From the NCBI RefSeq assembly GCF_004886325.1, contig NZ_QXFN01000001.1:930001-994000 (forward strand): a DNA stretch of 64,000 nt, in the 5' to 3' direction. Each line of letters begins with the position of its first letter. Position 1 is the first letter of the stretch. The notes under the pieces are model-generated. The model was not told the origin of the DNA, ran no database searches, and worked only from the letters and a program-made list of their open reading frames with translations. The stretch comes from Cellulomonas telluris (GTDB lineage: Bacteria > Actinomycetota > Actinomycetes > Actinomycetales > Cellulomonadaceae). Positions 17,268 through 25,101 of the stretch are shown here, piece by piece. The position numbers were made by a program, and so were the translations under genes.

Positions 17268-19328
17268 ATGACGTCGCACGTCCCCGGTCTCCCGCTGTCC
17301 GACCACCTGCGCTACGGCGGTGACTACAACCCCGAGCAGTGGCCCGAGCACGTGTGGGACGCCGACCACGCCGCGTTCACCGAGGCCCGCATCACGACGC
17401 TCACGGTCGGGGTGTTCGCGTGGGCGCACACCCAGCCCGCGGAGGACCGCTACGACTTCTCCCGCCTCGACGCGATCGTCGAGCGCGTGGCGGCCGAGGG
17501 GCGGCAGGTGGTCCTGGCGACCCCGAGCGGGGCCATGCCGCCGTGGCTCGCCCGGGCGTACCCGGACGCGTGCCGGGTCGACTTCGAGGGCCGGCGGCAC
17601 GTGTACGGGCAGCGGCACAACCACTGCCCGTCGTCGCCGGACTTCCGGCGCCTGTCGGTCGCGATGGCCGACCGGCTCGCCGAGCGGTACGCGGGGCACC
17701 CCGCGGTCGTCGCGTGGCACGTGGGCAACGAGTACGGGGGCGGCTGCTGGTGCGAGCTGTGCACCGCGGGGTTCCGCGTCTGGCTGCGCGAGCGGTACGG
17801 CTCGCTGGAGCGCCTGAACGAGGCCTGGAACACCCTCTTCTGGTCCCACGTCTTCACCGACTGGGACGAGATCCCCGCGCCGTCGATGCTGTCGGAGCAC
17901 TGGCGCGGCCCGAACCACACGGCCTTCCAGGGCATCACGCTCGACTACCGCCGCTTCATGTCCGACGCGCTGCTCGGCGGGTTCGTCGCGGAGAAGGCCG
18001 CGATCCGCCGGCACGACGCGACCACGCCCGTGACGACGAACCTCATGGGCTTCTACCAGCCGGTCGACTACCACCGGTGGGCCGAGCACCTCGACTTCGC
18101 GTCGTGGGACAACTACCCGCCGGCGGACGACCCGCTGCGCACGGCCGCGCGCATGGCGGCGACGCACGCGGCGATGCGGGGCCTCAAGGGCGGGCAGCCG
18201 TTCTGGGTCATGGAGCAGACGCCGTCGATCACGGCCTCGCGCGACGTGAACCCGGTGAAGCGGCCGGGCGTGCTCGCGCTGTGGACGTGGCAGTCGGTCG
18301 CGCACGGCGCGGACGCGGCCCTGTACTTCCAGATGCGGCAGTCCCGGGGGGCGTGCGAGAAGTACCACGGCGCCGTGATCGACCACTCCGGACGGACCGA
18401 CACGCGCGTGTTCCGCGAGGTCGCGGAGCTCGGGGGCGCGCTGGCGGTGACGGGCGACGCGCTGCTCGGCGCCCGGACGCCCGCACGCGTCGCGCTGCTG
18501 CTCGACTGGGACTCGTGGTGGGCCGTCGAGATGACGGACGGCTACAACCGGCACGTCGGCTACCTGCCCACGTTCCTGCAGTACCACCGGGCGCTGTGGC
18601 ACGCCAACACCCCCGTCGACGTCGTGCCCGTCACGGCCGACCTGTCGGGGTACGACGTCGTCGTCGCACCGCTGCTGCACATGCTCAAGGGCGACCTCGC
18701 CGACCGGCTGACGGCGTTCGTCGAGGGCGGCGGGTCGCTCGTCACGACGTTCTACGGCGGCCGGGTCGACGAGGACACGAACGCGTTCCTCGGCGCGCCG
18801 CCGCTGGACGCGCTGCTGGGCGTGCGGGTCGAGGAGACGGACTCGGCGGCACCCGGTGCGGCCAACCCCGTCACGCTGCGCCTGAACGGCTCCGAGGTCG
18901 TGCACGACGCGGGCCTGGTGTTCGAGCTGCTCGTGGCGCAGGCCGGCACCGAGGTGGTCGGCACGTACGGCGCCGACTTCTACGCCGGCACGCCGGCGGT
19001 CACCCGGGCCGGGCGCGGCCGGGGCGAGGCGTGGCACGTCGGCACGGGCCTGGACGACGACGGCGTGGCGGCGGTGCTCCGCACGGTGCTGGGCCGCCAC
19101 GGGCTCGTCGGCCCGCACGCGGGCGACGACGGCGTCGAGGTCGTCGACCGGGTCGCGCCCGACGGCACGTGCTACCGCTTCCTGCTGCACCACGGCGACG
19201 GCCTGCGGACCGTGACGCTCGAGGTGGGCGGCACCGACCTCCTGACGGGCCGCGAGGTGGCCGTCGGCGAGGAGCTGACGCTCGCTCCCGCGCAGGTCAT
19301 GGTGCTGCGGCAGGGCGAGGCCTGCTGA
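17268..19328 (+). CDS. GH42 beta-galactosidase / alpha-L-arabinopyranosidase type
   Basis: 686 residues. The (beta/alpha)8 domain starts RYGGDYNPEQWPEHVW; the acid/base is Glu155 in AWHVGNEYGG and the nucleophile Glu316 in PFWVMEQTPS. Four Cys (one in HNHCPSS and three in GGGCWCELC) form the zinc site found in many GH42 enzymes. The trimerisation domain (ARVALLLDWDSWWAVE) and C-terminal beta-domain follow. It removes beta-galactose or similar pyranosides from oligosaccharides in the cytoplasm. The ATG at 17268 follows TGAGGT at a nine-base distance. It is the last gene of the operon. Confidence 0.94.
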   Translation: MTSHVPGLPLSDHLRYGGDYNPEQWPEHVWDADHAAFTEARITTLTVGVFAWAHTQPAEDRYDFSRLDAIVERVAAEGRQVVLATPSGAMPPWLARAYPDACRVDFEGRRHVYGQRHNHCPSSPDFRRLSVAMADRLAERYAGHPAVVAWHVGNEYGGGCWCELCTAGFRVWLRERYGSLERLNEAWNTLFWSHVFTDWDEIPAPSMLSEHWRGPNHTAFQGITLDYRRFMSDALLGGFVAEKAAIRRHDATTPVTTNLMGFYQPVDYHRWAEHLDFASWDNYPPADDPLRTAARMAATHAAMRGLKGGQPFWVMEQTPSITASRDVNPVKRPGVLALWTWQSVAHGADAALYFQMRQSRGACEKYHGAVIDHSGRTDTRVFREVAELGGALAVTGDALLGARTPARVALLLDWDSWWAVEMTDGYNRHVGYLPTFLQYHRALWHANTPVDVVPVTADLSGYDVVVAPLLHMLKGDLADRLTAFVEGGGSLVTTFYGGRVDEDTNAFLGAPPLDALLGVRVEETDSAAPGAANPVTLRLNGSEVVHDAGLVFELLVAQAGTEVVGTYGADFYAGTPAVTRAGRGRGEAWHVGTGLDDDGVAAVLRTVLGRHGLVGPHAGDDGVEVVDRVAPDGTCYRFLLHHGDGLRTVTLEVGGTDLLTGREVAVGEELTLAPAQVMVLRQGEAC

Positions 19329-19404
19329 GGTCGGCGCTCACGCGGACGGGTGCCGGCCACGGTGCCGCCGTGTCGCGGCGGCGTTCGTCCCGTACCCTGA
19401 GCCG

Positions 19405-19503
19405 GTCGAGGGGAGTACTTCCCCGCACCGACCCGGTCAGTACGGCGCACCATGCGACCTCGGGCGGTGGCCCGCCGTCGCGGCGGGTGAAGGAGACCTC
19501 GGA
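19405..19503 (+). ncRNA. yybP-ykoY (Mn2+) riboswitch upstream of terC
   Basis: The region has the two conserved loops of the yybP-ykoY aptamer: GGGGAGTA near the 5' end (19410-19417) and GAGACCT near the 3' end (19493-19499). They are closed by a P1 helix of CGAGG (19407-19411) with CCTCG (19497-19501), and CGGTCAGTACGG lies between. This manganese-sensing RNA commonly precedes TerC/Alx-type Mn2+ exporters, as it does here. Ligand-dependent control, probably of translation because the AGGAG of terC lies only about 20 bases downstream, is inferred from the family. Confidence 0.85.
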
Positions 19504-19530
19504 GCCACACCACACGTGTAGGAGACTCCG

Positions 19531-20583
19531 TTGACCCCGTTGCTCGCTGCCGCCGGACCCGAGTCCGGCTCGGCCATCAGCACCATCGCCACGCCCACCA
19601 TGTGGGGCCTGACCATCGCCGCCGTCATCGCGCTGCTCGCGCTCGACTTCGTCCTCACCCGCAAGCCGCACGAGGTGTCGATGAAGGAGGCCGCCGGCTG
19701 GTCGGCGTTCTACATCGCGCTGCCGCTCGCGTTCGGCGGGTGGATCTGGTCGCAGTACGGCCAGCAGACCGGCGTCGAGTACCTCACCGGGTACCTCGTC
19801 GAGAAGTCCCTGTCGGTCGACAACCTGTTCGTCTTCATGCTGCTGCTGACCGCGTTCGCGGTGCCCGCGGCGCTCCAGCAGCGCGTCCTGCTGTGGGGCA
19901 TCATCGGCGCGCTCGTGCTGCGCGGCATCTTCATCGCGCTCGGTGCGGCGTTCCTCGCGAACTTCGCGTTCGCGTTCCTCGTGTTCGGCGCCATCCTGCT
20001 CGCGACGGGCGTGAAGATCCTGCGCGACCAGGTCAAGGGCACCGGCCACGACGTCGACGTCGCGAACATGCGGTCGGTCAAGCTGATCCGGCGCTTCATG
20101 CCGGTCACCGAGGACTACCGCGGCCCGCGGATGTCGGTCGTGGAGAACGGCAAGCGGATGCTCACGCCGTTCGCGGTCGTCGTCGTGGCCGTGTTCGCGA
20201 CCGACATCGTGTTCGCCGTCGACTCCGTGCCCGCCGTCTACGGCATCACCGGCGACCCGTACCTCGTGTTCGCGACGAACGCGTTCGCGCTGCTGGGCCT
20301 GCGCGCCCTGTACTTCGTCCTCCAGGGCGCCCTGTCGAAGCTCGTGCACCTCGGCTACGGCCTGGCGGCGATCCTCGGCTTCATCGGCGTCAAGCTCGTC
20401 CTGCACTGGGCGCACGGCATCTGGCCGGGCGTGCCGACGGTCCCGACGGTCTGGTCGCTCGTGGTCATCGTCGTCATCCTCGGCGTGGTCACCGCGACGA
20501 GCCTGTACGCGACGCGCGGCAGGTCGGGCGACGCCGCCGAGTCGGCGCACGTCGCCGAGCCGGGGGCCCACCAGCACCGCTGA
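19531..20583 (+). CDS. TerC-family integral membrane protein (probable Mn2+ exporter)
   Basis: 350 residues with about nine membrane helices. The two inverted copies of the TerC metal motif are clear: SLSVDNLFVFMLL near residue 92 and FATDIVFAVDSVPA near residue 228. The cytoplasmic linker ILRDQVKGTGHDVDV is typical of Alx/TerC. Recent work links this family to Mn2+ export, and the manganese riboswitch upstream supports that role. The TTG start is supported by TAGGAG six bases before it. The His-ending tail (EPGAHQHR) may contact metal but is only suggestive. A large palindrome follows directly. Confidence 0.92.
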   Translation: MTPLLAAAGPESGSAISTIATPTMWGLTIAAVIALLALDFVLTRKPHEVSMKEAAGWSAFYIALPLAFGGWIWSQYGQQTGVEYLTGYLVEKSLSVDNLFVFMLLLTAFAVPAALQQRVLLWGIIGALVLRGIFIALGAAFLANFAFAFLVFGAILLATGVKILRDQVKGTGHDVDVANMRSVKLIRRFMPVTEDYRGPRMSVVENGKRMLTPFAVVVVAVFATDIVFAVDSVPAVYGITGDPYLVFATNAFALLGLRALYFVLQGALSKLVHLGYGLAAILGFIGVKLVLHWAHGIWPGVPTVPTVWSLVVIVVILGVVTATSLYATRGRSGDAAESAHVAEPGAHQHR

Positions 20584-20590
20584 CGCACCC

Positions 20591-20668
20591 GCGTCGAGCG
20601 CGGTACATGCGGCACGAGCGCGGTAGTCACGACTACCGCGCTCGTCGCGCATCTACCGCGCTCGACGC
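20591..20668. repeat. 78-bp imperfect palindrome with four copies of an 11-mer
   Basis: The two 39-base halves pair at about 35 positions around centre 20629/20630. Each half holds two copies of CGAGCGCGGTA: at 20595 and 20615 on the plus strand, and inverted at 20634 and 20654. Copies within a half are spaced exactly 20 bp. It fills the gap between convergent terC and gntR genes, so it can end transcription from both sides, but the periodic repeats go beyond what a terminator needs. Confidence 0.8.
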
Positions 20669-20678
20669 CGGCGGCGGG

Positions 20679-21383
20679 TCACGACAGGGCGTCGGGGTGC
20701 CCGTCGGACGCCGGGCGCAGGCGGGTGCGGAGCGTGTCGGCGTCGGCGAGGTGGTGCGCCATGATCGCGGCGGCACGGTCGCCGTCGCGGACGGCCAGCG
20801 CCTCGAGCAGCTCGCCGTGCTCGCGCGCGCTCTTCTCCCGGTCGCCGCCCTGCGCCCGCACGAGCGCGGCCAGGTAGAAGCTGCTGATCTGGCGCAGCGT
20901 GCGCAGCACGTCCCCGAGGCGGGGCGAGCGGGCCGCCTCGATCACCTCGAGGTGGAAGCGGCGGTTGAGCTCGAGCCACGTCGCGTGGTCGGGCGCCGCC
21001 TCCATGGCGTGCTCGGTCGCGCGCAGCGCCTCCAGCTCGTCGGCGGTGATGCGCTCCGCCGCGCGGCGTGCCGCGAGGGGCTCGAGCAGGAGCCGCATCT
21101 CGTTGACCTCGACCGCCTCGTCGAGGTCGATCGCGCGGACGGTCGCGGCACGGTGCGGGTCGACGTCGATGAGCCCCTCGTTGGCGAGGTCGCGCATCGC
21201 CTCGCGCACGGGGGTGACGCTCGTCCCGAACCGCTCGGCGATCTCGCCCTGCACGAGGCGCGTGCCCGGCGGGTAGGTGCCGGTGAAGATCGCCTCGCGG
21301 ATCTGCTCGCGCACCCACTGGTGGGCGGTGCGCGGCGGTCCGGGCGTCGCCCGTCGGCGCGCGTGCTCGTCCACGCCGGACAT
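20679..21383 (-). CDS. GntR-family (FadR/FCD) transcriptional regulator
   Basis: 234 residues from the ATG at 21383; an upstream ATG at 21482 would add 33 mostly Ala/Pro residues and cannot be excluded. The winged helix (HQWVREQIREAIFTGTYPPG, then EIAERFGTSVTPVREAMRDL) is a standard GntR domain. The C-terminal helical FCD domain shows the metal/ligand His and Asp pattern (ELNRRFHLEVIEAA and EHGELLEAL). It is divergent from the ABC-transporter operon and the probable regulator of it through the TCTATA repeat at 21514-21528. Effectors of FCD regulators are usually small organic acids. Confidence 0.92.
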   Translation of the reverse strand: MSGVDEHARRRATPGPPRTAHQWVREQIREAIFTGTYPPGTRLVQGEIAERFGTSVTPVREAMRDLANEGLIDVDPHRAATVRAIDLDEAVEVNEMRLLLEPLAARRAAERITADELEALRATEHAMEAAPDHATWLELNRRFHLEVIEAARSPRLGDVLRTLRQISSFYLAALVRAQGGDREKSAREHGELLEALAVRDGDRAAAIMAHHLADADTLRTRLRPASDGHPDALS

Positions 21384-21513
21384 CGTGGCACGCGGGGCAC
21401 GGCCGCGGGCGGGGGCACCGGTGGTGGCGGGAGCGGCGGCCACGTCCGGGACCAGGGGTAACACCGAGTTCACGCGAGCCACATCCCAGGGAAACGAGTC
21501 GGGTGGAGAGTCC

Positions 21514-21528
21514 TCTATAGATTATAGA
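21514..21528. promoter_or_regulatory. probable GntR operator, A+T island
   Basis: TCTATA (21514-21519) and TATAGA (21523-21528) form a perfect 6-3-6 inverted repeat in one of the very few A+T-rich stretches of the window. It lies 22 bases upstream of the ABC ATPase start and would overlap a TATAGA -10 box. Size and symmetry suit a FadR-type GntR dimer. The assignment rests on position. Confidence 0.7.
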
Positions 21529-21550
21529 ATCGACGAACCGAGGGAGACCC

Positions 21551-22390
21551 GTGGCCACCGTCCTCGCCCCCACCCCCGCCGCGCCGGCCGTGGCGCCGAC
21601 GTCCGACCAGCTCGTCATCGACCACGTGAGCCGCCGGTTCCCGAGCCCCGAGGGCGGGACGGTCGACGCGCTGGTCGACGCCCACCTCACCGTCCGGCCG
21701 GGGGAGTTCGTCTCCCTCATCGGGCCGAGCGGCTGCGGCAAGAGCACGCTGTTCAACCTCATCGCCGGCCTGGACACCCCGTCCGAGGGCCGCGTCCTCA
21801 TCGACGGCGTCGACCGCTCCGGGCAGCAGGGGCTCGTCGGCTACATGCTCCAGAAGGACCTCCTGCTGCCGTGGCGCACCGTGCTGGAGAACGTCGTCCT
21901 CGGGCTCGAGATCGGCGGCGTGCGGCGCAAGGCCGCGCAGGCCCTCGCCCGGCCGCTGCTGACCACGTACGGGCTCGGCGGGTTCGAGAACCGGTACCCG
22001 ACGCAGCTGTCCGGGGGCATGCGCCAGCGCGTCGCGCTGCTGCGCACGGTCCTGTTCAACCGCGACGTCATCCTGCTCGACGAGCCGTTCGGCGCCCTCG
22101 ACGCCCAGACGCGCGAGCACATGCAGGAGTGGCTGCTGGACCTGTGGGACGACTTCCACAAGACCGTCCTGTTCGTCACCCACGACATCGACGAGGCGAT
22201 CTACCTGTCCGACCGGGTCGTCGTCATGTCCGCCCGGCCCGGCCGGATCGTCGCCGAGTTCGACGTCACGCTCGACCGCCCCCGCAAGCCCTCCGTGGTC
22301 ACGAGCGCGGAGTTCGTCCGGCTCAAGGCCGACGCGCGCGAGCTGCTCAACGGGGCGCACCGCGCCCACGACGCCGAGGAGACCCGATGA
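21551..22390 (+). CDS. ABC transporter ATP-binding protein, nitrate/sulfonate/taurine type
   Basis: 279 residues. Walker A is GPSGCGKST, the Q-loop YMLQKDLLLPW, the signature LSGGMRQR, Walker B VILLDEPFGALD and the switch His lies in FVTHDIDEA. The LLLPWRTVLENV segment is typical of the SsuB/TauB/NrtD branch. It hydrolyses ATP to drive uptake through the next gene's permease and overlaps it by ATGA. GAGGGAG precedes the GTG start. The substrate is not one of the named ones with certainty; the whole operon must be considered. Confidence 0.94.
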   Translation: MATVLAPTPAAPAVAPTSDQLVIDHVSRRFPSPEGGTVDALVDAHLTVRPGEFVSLIGPSGCGKSTLFNLIAGLDTPSEGRVLIDGVDRSGQQGLVGYMLQKDLLLPWRTVLENVVLGLEIGGVRRKAAQALARPLLTTYGLGGFENRYPTQLSGGMRQRVALLRTVLFNRDVILLDEPFGALDAQTREHMQEWLLDLWDDFHKTVLFVTHDIDEAIYLSDRVVVMSARPGRIVAEFDVTLDRPRKPSVVTSAEFVRLKADARELLNGAHRAHDAEETR

Positions 22391-23298
22391 CCACGACCGC
22401 CCCCGCCCCCGCCGGGACCGGCGCACCGGCTGACGCGTCCGGCGGCGTCCTCACCGCGCAGGACAGCCTGCACGAGCTCGGCCGGCTGCGTGCGACCAGC
22501 ACACCGGTGGTCCGCCGCCGCAAGGACGCCCGCGAGCCGGGCGCCTGGGGCGTCGCCGCCGCGCGGCTCGGCGTCGTCGTGGCCGTCCTCGCGCTGTGGG
22601 AGGTCGGCGCCCGGGTCGGCCTCGTCGACCCGTTCTTCTGGAGCCAGCCGTCCCGGATCTGGCAGACCGCGGTGACGGCCTTCCAGTCCGGCGACATCCT
22701 CGCGAACGCGCGGTTCACGTTCACCTCGACGGTCCTCGGCTTCGTGCTCGGGGTCGTCGGCGGGGTGGTGCTCGGGCTCTCGTTCTGGTGGTCGCGGCGG
22801 TACGCGCTCGTCGCCGAGCCGCTCGTCATCGCGTTCGAGGCGATGCCGAAGCTCGCGCTCGCGCCGATCGTCGTGCTCGTCCTCGGGCTCGGCCTCGGCT
22901 CGAAGGTCGCGATGGCGACGGCCCTGGTCATCGTCATCCAGACGCTGAACACGTACTCCGCGGTCAAGGCGGTCGACAAGGACCTGACGACGCTCCTGTA
23001 CTCGCTCGGCGCGTCCCGCTGGCAGGTGTTCACCAAGGTGGTCGTCCCCTCGACGCTGCCGTGGATCGCCTCCAGCCTGCGGGTCGCGATCGGGCTCGCG
23101 CTCACCGGCGCGATCGTCGGCGAGTACATCGGCTCCACCGCCGGGCTCGGCCGGATGATCCACTACGCCGGCTCCACCTACGACATCGCGCTGATCTGGG
23201 TCGGCGTCTTCACGCTCGCGATCCTGTCGATGCTGCTCTACGTCGTCGTCTCGGGCGTCGAGAAGCGCCTGCTCAAGGGCCTCACCCACTCCCGCTGA
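22387..23298 (+). CDS. ABC transporter permease, nitrate/sulfonate/taurine type
   Basis: 303 residues with a 55-residue basic cytoplasmic lead and about six membrane helices (from WGVAAARLGVVVAVLALW). The EAA loop (LYSLGASRWQVFTKVVVPSTLPWI) and the segment GEYIGSTAGLGRMI are hallmarks of SsuC/TauC-like permeases. It is coupled to the ATPase gene by an ATGA overlap. The 103-base gap that follows contains a tandem repeat. Confidence 0.94.
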   Translation: MTTTAPAPAGTGAPADASGGVLTAQDSLHELGRLRATSTPVVRRRKDAREPGAWGVAAARLGVVVAVLALWEVGARVGLVDPFFWSQPSRIWQTAVTAFQSGDILANARFTFTSTVLGFVLGVVGGVVLGLSFWWSRRYALVAEPLVIAFEAMPKLALAPIVVLVLGLGLGSKVAMATALVIVIQTLNTYSAVKAVDKDLTTLLYSLGASRWQVFTKVVVPSTLPWIASSLRVAIGLALTGAIVGEYIGSTAGLGRMIHYAGSTYDIALIWVGVFTLAILSMLLYVVVSGVEKRLLKGLTHSR

Positions 23299-23310
23299 CC
23301 CGCCCCTCGG

Positions 23311-23342
23311 CACCCCCTCACCACCGCACCCCCTCACCACCG
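23311..23342 (+). repeat. two exact tandem copies of a 16-base unit
   Basis: CACCCCCTCACCACCG occurs twice head to tail (23311-23326, 23327-23342) in the gap between permease and binding-protein genes. It looks like slippage in a C-rich spacer; no function is evident. Confidence 0.8.
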
Positions 23343-23401
23343 CGCGGCGCCCACCCCGGGCGTCCGCCCGGTCCTGCCTGCCCACCCCCAGGAGGAAGCA
23401 C

Positions 23402-24421
23402 GTGAAGAACCTGCTCCGCGCCGCCGTCGCGGCGAGCGCCGTCCTCGCCCTCGCCGCGTGCGCCGGTGGCGCGTCCGCCGGCACCGGCGGGTCCGCCGAC
23501 GGCGGCACCACGAAGATCACGATCGCCGAGCCCGTGCACGGCGTCGGCTACCTGCCCCTGTACGCCGCCCGCGAGCTCGGCTACTTCGAGGAGGAGGGGC
23601 TCGAGGTCGAGGTGACGACCCTGACGGGCGGCGGGCACGTGAACGCCACGCTCGCCGGTGAGGTGTTCGGCTTCATCGGCGGACCCGAGTCCGGCGCCGT
23701 CGCGAACGTCAAGGGCTCCGACCTCGTCACCGTCGCCAACGTGGTGAACCGCGGCAACGTGTACTTCGTGGCGGCCGCCGGCACCGAGCCGGAGGAGGGC
23801 GCCGACATGGGCGAGTACCTCCGCGGCAAGACGATCGCCGGCGGGCGCTACGGCGGCACGCCGAACGCGATCCTGCGCCACATCCTCATCACCGAGGGCC
23901 TCGACCCGGAGGCGGACGTCGAGCTCATCGAGGTCGAGGACTCCAGCGCCATCCCGGCGACCGTCGCGCAGGGGCAGGCGGACGTCGCCGTCGTCGCCGA
24001 GCCGCAGCTCGGCCTCGGCATCCAGCAGGGCCTGTGGGGCGAGCCGTTCCTCAACCCGCTGCAGCTGCTCGGCCCGTACGCGTACTCCTCCATCGTCGTG
24101 CCGCGCGCGACCGTCGAGGAGGACCCCGACCTGGTGCAGGCGTTCGTGGACGCCCTGTCGAAGGGGCAGCAGCGCATCGAGGAGGACCGGGAGTACGCGG
24201 AGGAGCTCGCCGCCGCCGAGTTCCCCACCATGGAGCCCGACGTGCTCGCCGCCACGCTCGACCGCGCCTACGCCGACTCCCTGTGGGACGGCTCGTGGCT
24301 GACCGAGGAGGCCGTCGAGATGGCGCTCGAGGTCGCCCGCAACGGGGAGATCCTCGACGACTCCCAGGTGCCCCAGAGCTTCGACGTCATCGCCGACACC
24401 CAGTTCGTCACCGCCGACTGA
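23402..24421 (+). CDS. substrate-binding lipoprotein, NMT1/SsuA-like
   Basis: 339 residues. The signal peptide ends in the lipobox LAAC near residue 20, so the mature protein is lipid-anchored outside. The mature part starts KITIAEPVHGVGYLPLYAARELGYFEEEGLEVEV, the usual NMT1-like ligand-domain opening, and later has FIGGPESGAVANVKGSDLV and GKTIAGGRYGGTPN, which line the binding cleft in this family. AGGAGGAAG precedes the GTG. It supplies the ATPase and permease upstream. The ligand is unknown, but the downstream amidohydrolase hints at a ureide or amide. Confidence 0.92.
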   Translation: MKNLLRAAVAASAVLALAACAGGASAGTGGSADGGTTKITIAEPVHGVGYLPLYAARELGYFEEEGLEVEVTTLTGGGHVNATLAGEVFGFIGGPESGAVANVKGSDLVTVANVVNRGNVYFVAAAGTEPEEGADMGEYLRGKTIAGGRYGGTPNAILRHILITEGLDPEADVELIEVEDSSAIPATVAQGQADVAVVAEPQLGLGIQQGLWGEPFLNPLQLLGPYAYSSIVVPRATVEEDPDLVQAFVDALSKGQQRIEEDREYAEELAAAEFPTMEPDVLAATLDRAYADSLWDGSWLTEEAVEMALEVARNGEILDDSQVPQSFDVIADTQFVTAD

Positions 24422-24447
24422 CCCGCGCCACCCGAGAGGACACCCCC

Positions 24448-25101
24448 GTGAGCACTCCCACCCCCTTCGCCCCCAGCCGCTTCGCCCCCGGCCGCGCCGC
24501 CGTCGTCGTGGTCGACGTCCAGAACGACTTCTGCGACCCCGCCGGCGCCTGCGGGCAGCGCGGCAGCGACACCGCGGCCGCGGTCGCGATGGTCCCGCGG
24601 CTCGAGCGCTTCCTCGCCGACGCCCGCGCGGCCGGCGTGATGGTCGTCTTCATCCAGACGACGCACGACGAGAGCACCGACTCCCCGGCGTGGCTGGCCC
24701 GGCGCGGCGACGCCGAGGCCGGTGCGCCCGACCCCGTGTCGACCTGCCGCACGGGCAGCTGGGGCGCCGAGTTCTACCGCGTCGCGCCGCAGCCGGGGGA
24801 GCCGGTCGTCATCAAGCACCGGTACTCGGCGTTCGCGGGCACGAACCTCGACGTGGTGCTCCGCACCGCCGGCGTCGACTCGCTGCTGCTGACGGGCGTC
24901 TCGACGAACGTGTGCGTCGAGTCGACCCTGCGCGACGGGCTGTTCGCCGAGTACCGCGTCACGCTCGTCGAGGACTGCGCCGCCAGCTACGAGGCCGAGG
25001 CGCACGAGGCCACGTGCGAGAACGTCGCGCGGTACTTCGGCGTCGTCGCCACGAGCGAGGAGATCAGCGCGACGTGGTCGGCGCTCGCACAGGTCGCGTG
25101 A
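24448..25101 (+). CDS. isochorismatase-family cysteine hydrolase
   Basis: 217 residues with the catalytic triad of the family: Asp23 in VVVVDVQNDF, Lys123 in VVIKHRYSAF and Cys156 in STNVCVESTLRDG. The KHRYSAFAGTNLD segment and the cis-peptide region before STNVC resemble carbamoyl-amide hydrolases (ureidoacrylate, biuret and N-carbamoylsarcosine types) rather than true isochorismatase. It probably removes ammonia or carbamate from the compound brought in by the preceding ABC system. GAGAGGA lies seven bases before the GTG start. Its stop overlaps the next start (GTGA). Confidence 0.9.
   Translation: MSTPTPFAPSRFAPGRAAVVVVDVQNDFCDPAGACGQRGSDTAAAVAMVPRLERFLADARAAGVMVVFIQTTHDESTDSPAWLARRGDAEAGAPDPVSTCRTGSWGAEFYRVAPQPGEPVVIKHRYSAFAGTNLDVVLRTAGVDSLLLTGVSTNVCVESTLRDGLFAEYRVTLVEDCAASYEAEAHEATCENVARYFGVVATSEEISATWSALAQVA

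Noticed and set aside
20591-20668. A tRNA or other folded RNA gene
   Set aside because: The structure is a simple long palindrome without clover-leaf features and lies between two gene ends.
23299-23400. A CRISPR-like or microsatellite array between permease and binding-protein genes
   Set aside because: There are only two head-to-tail 16-base copies without spacers.
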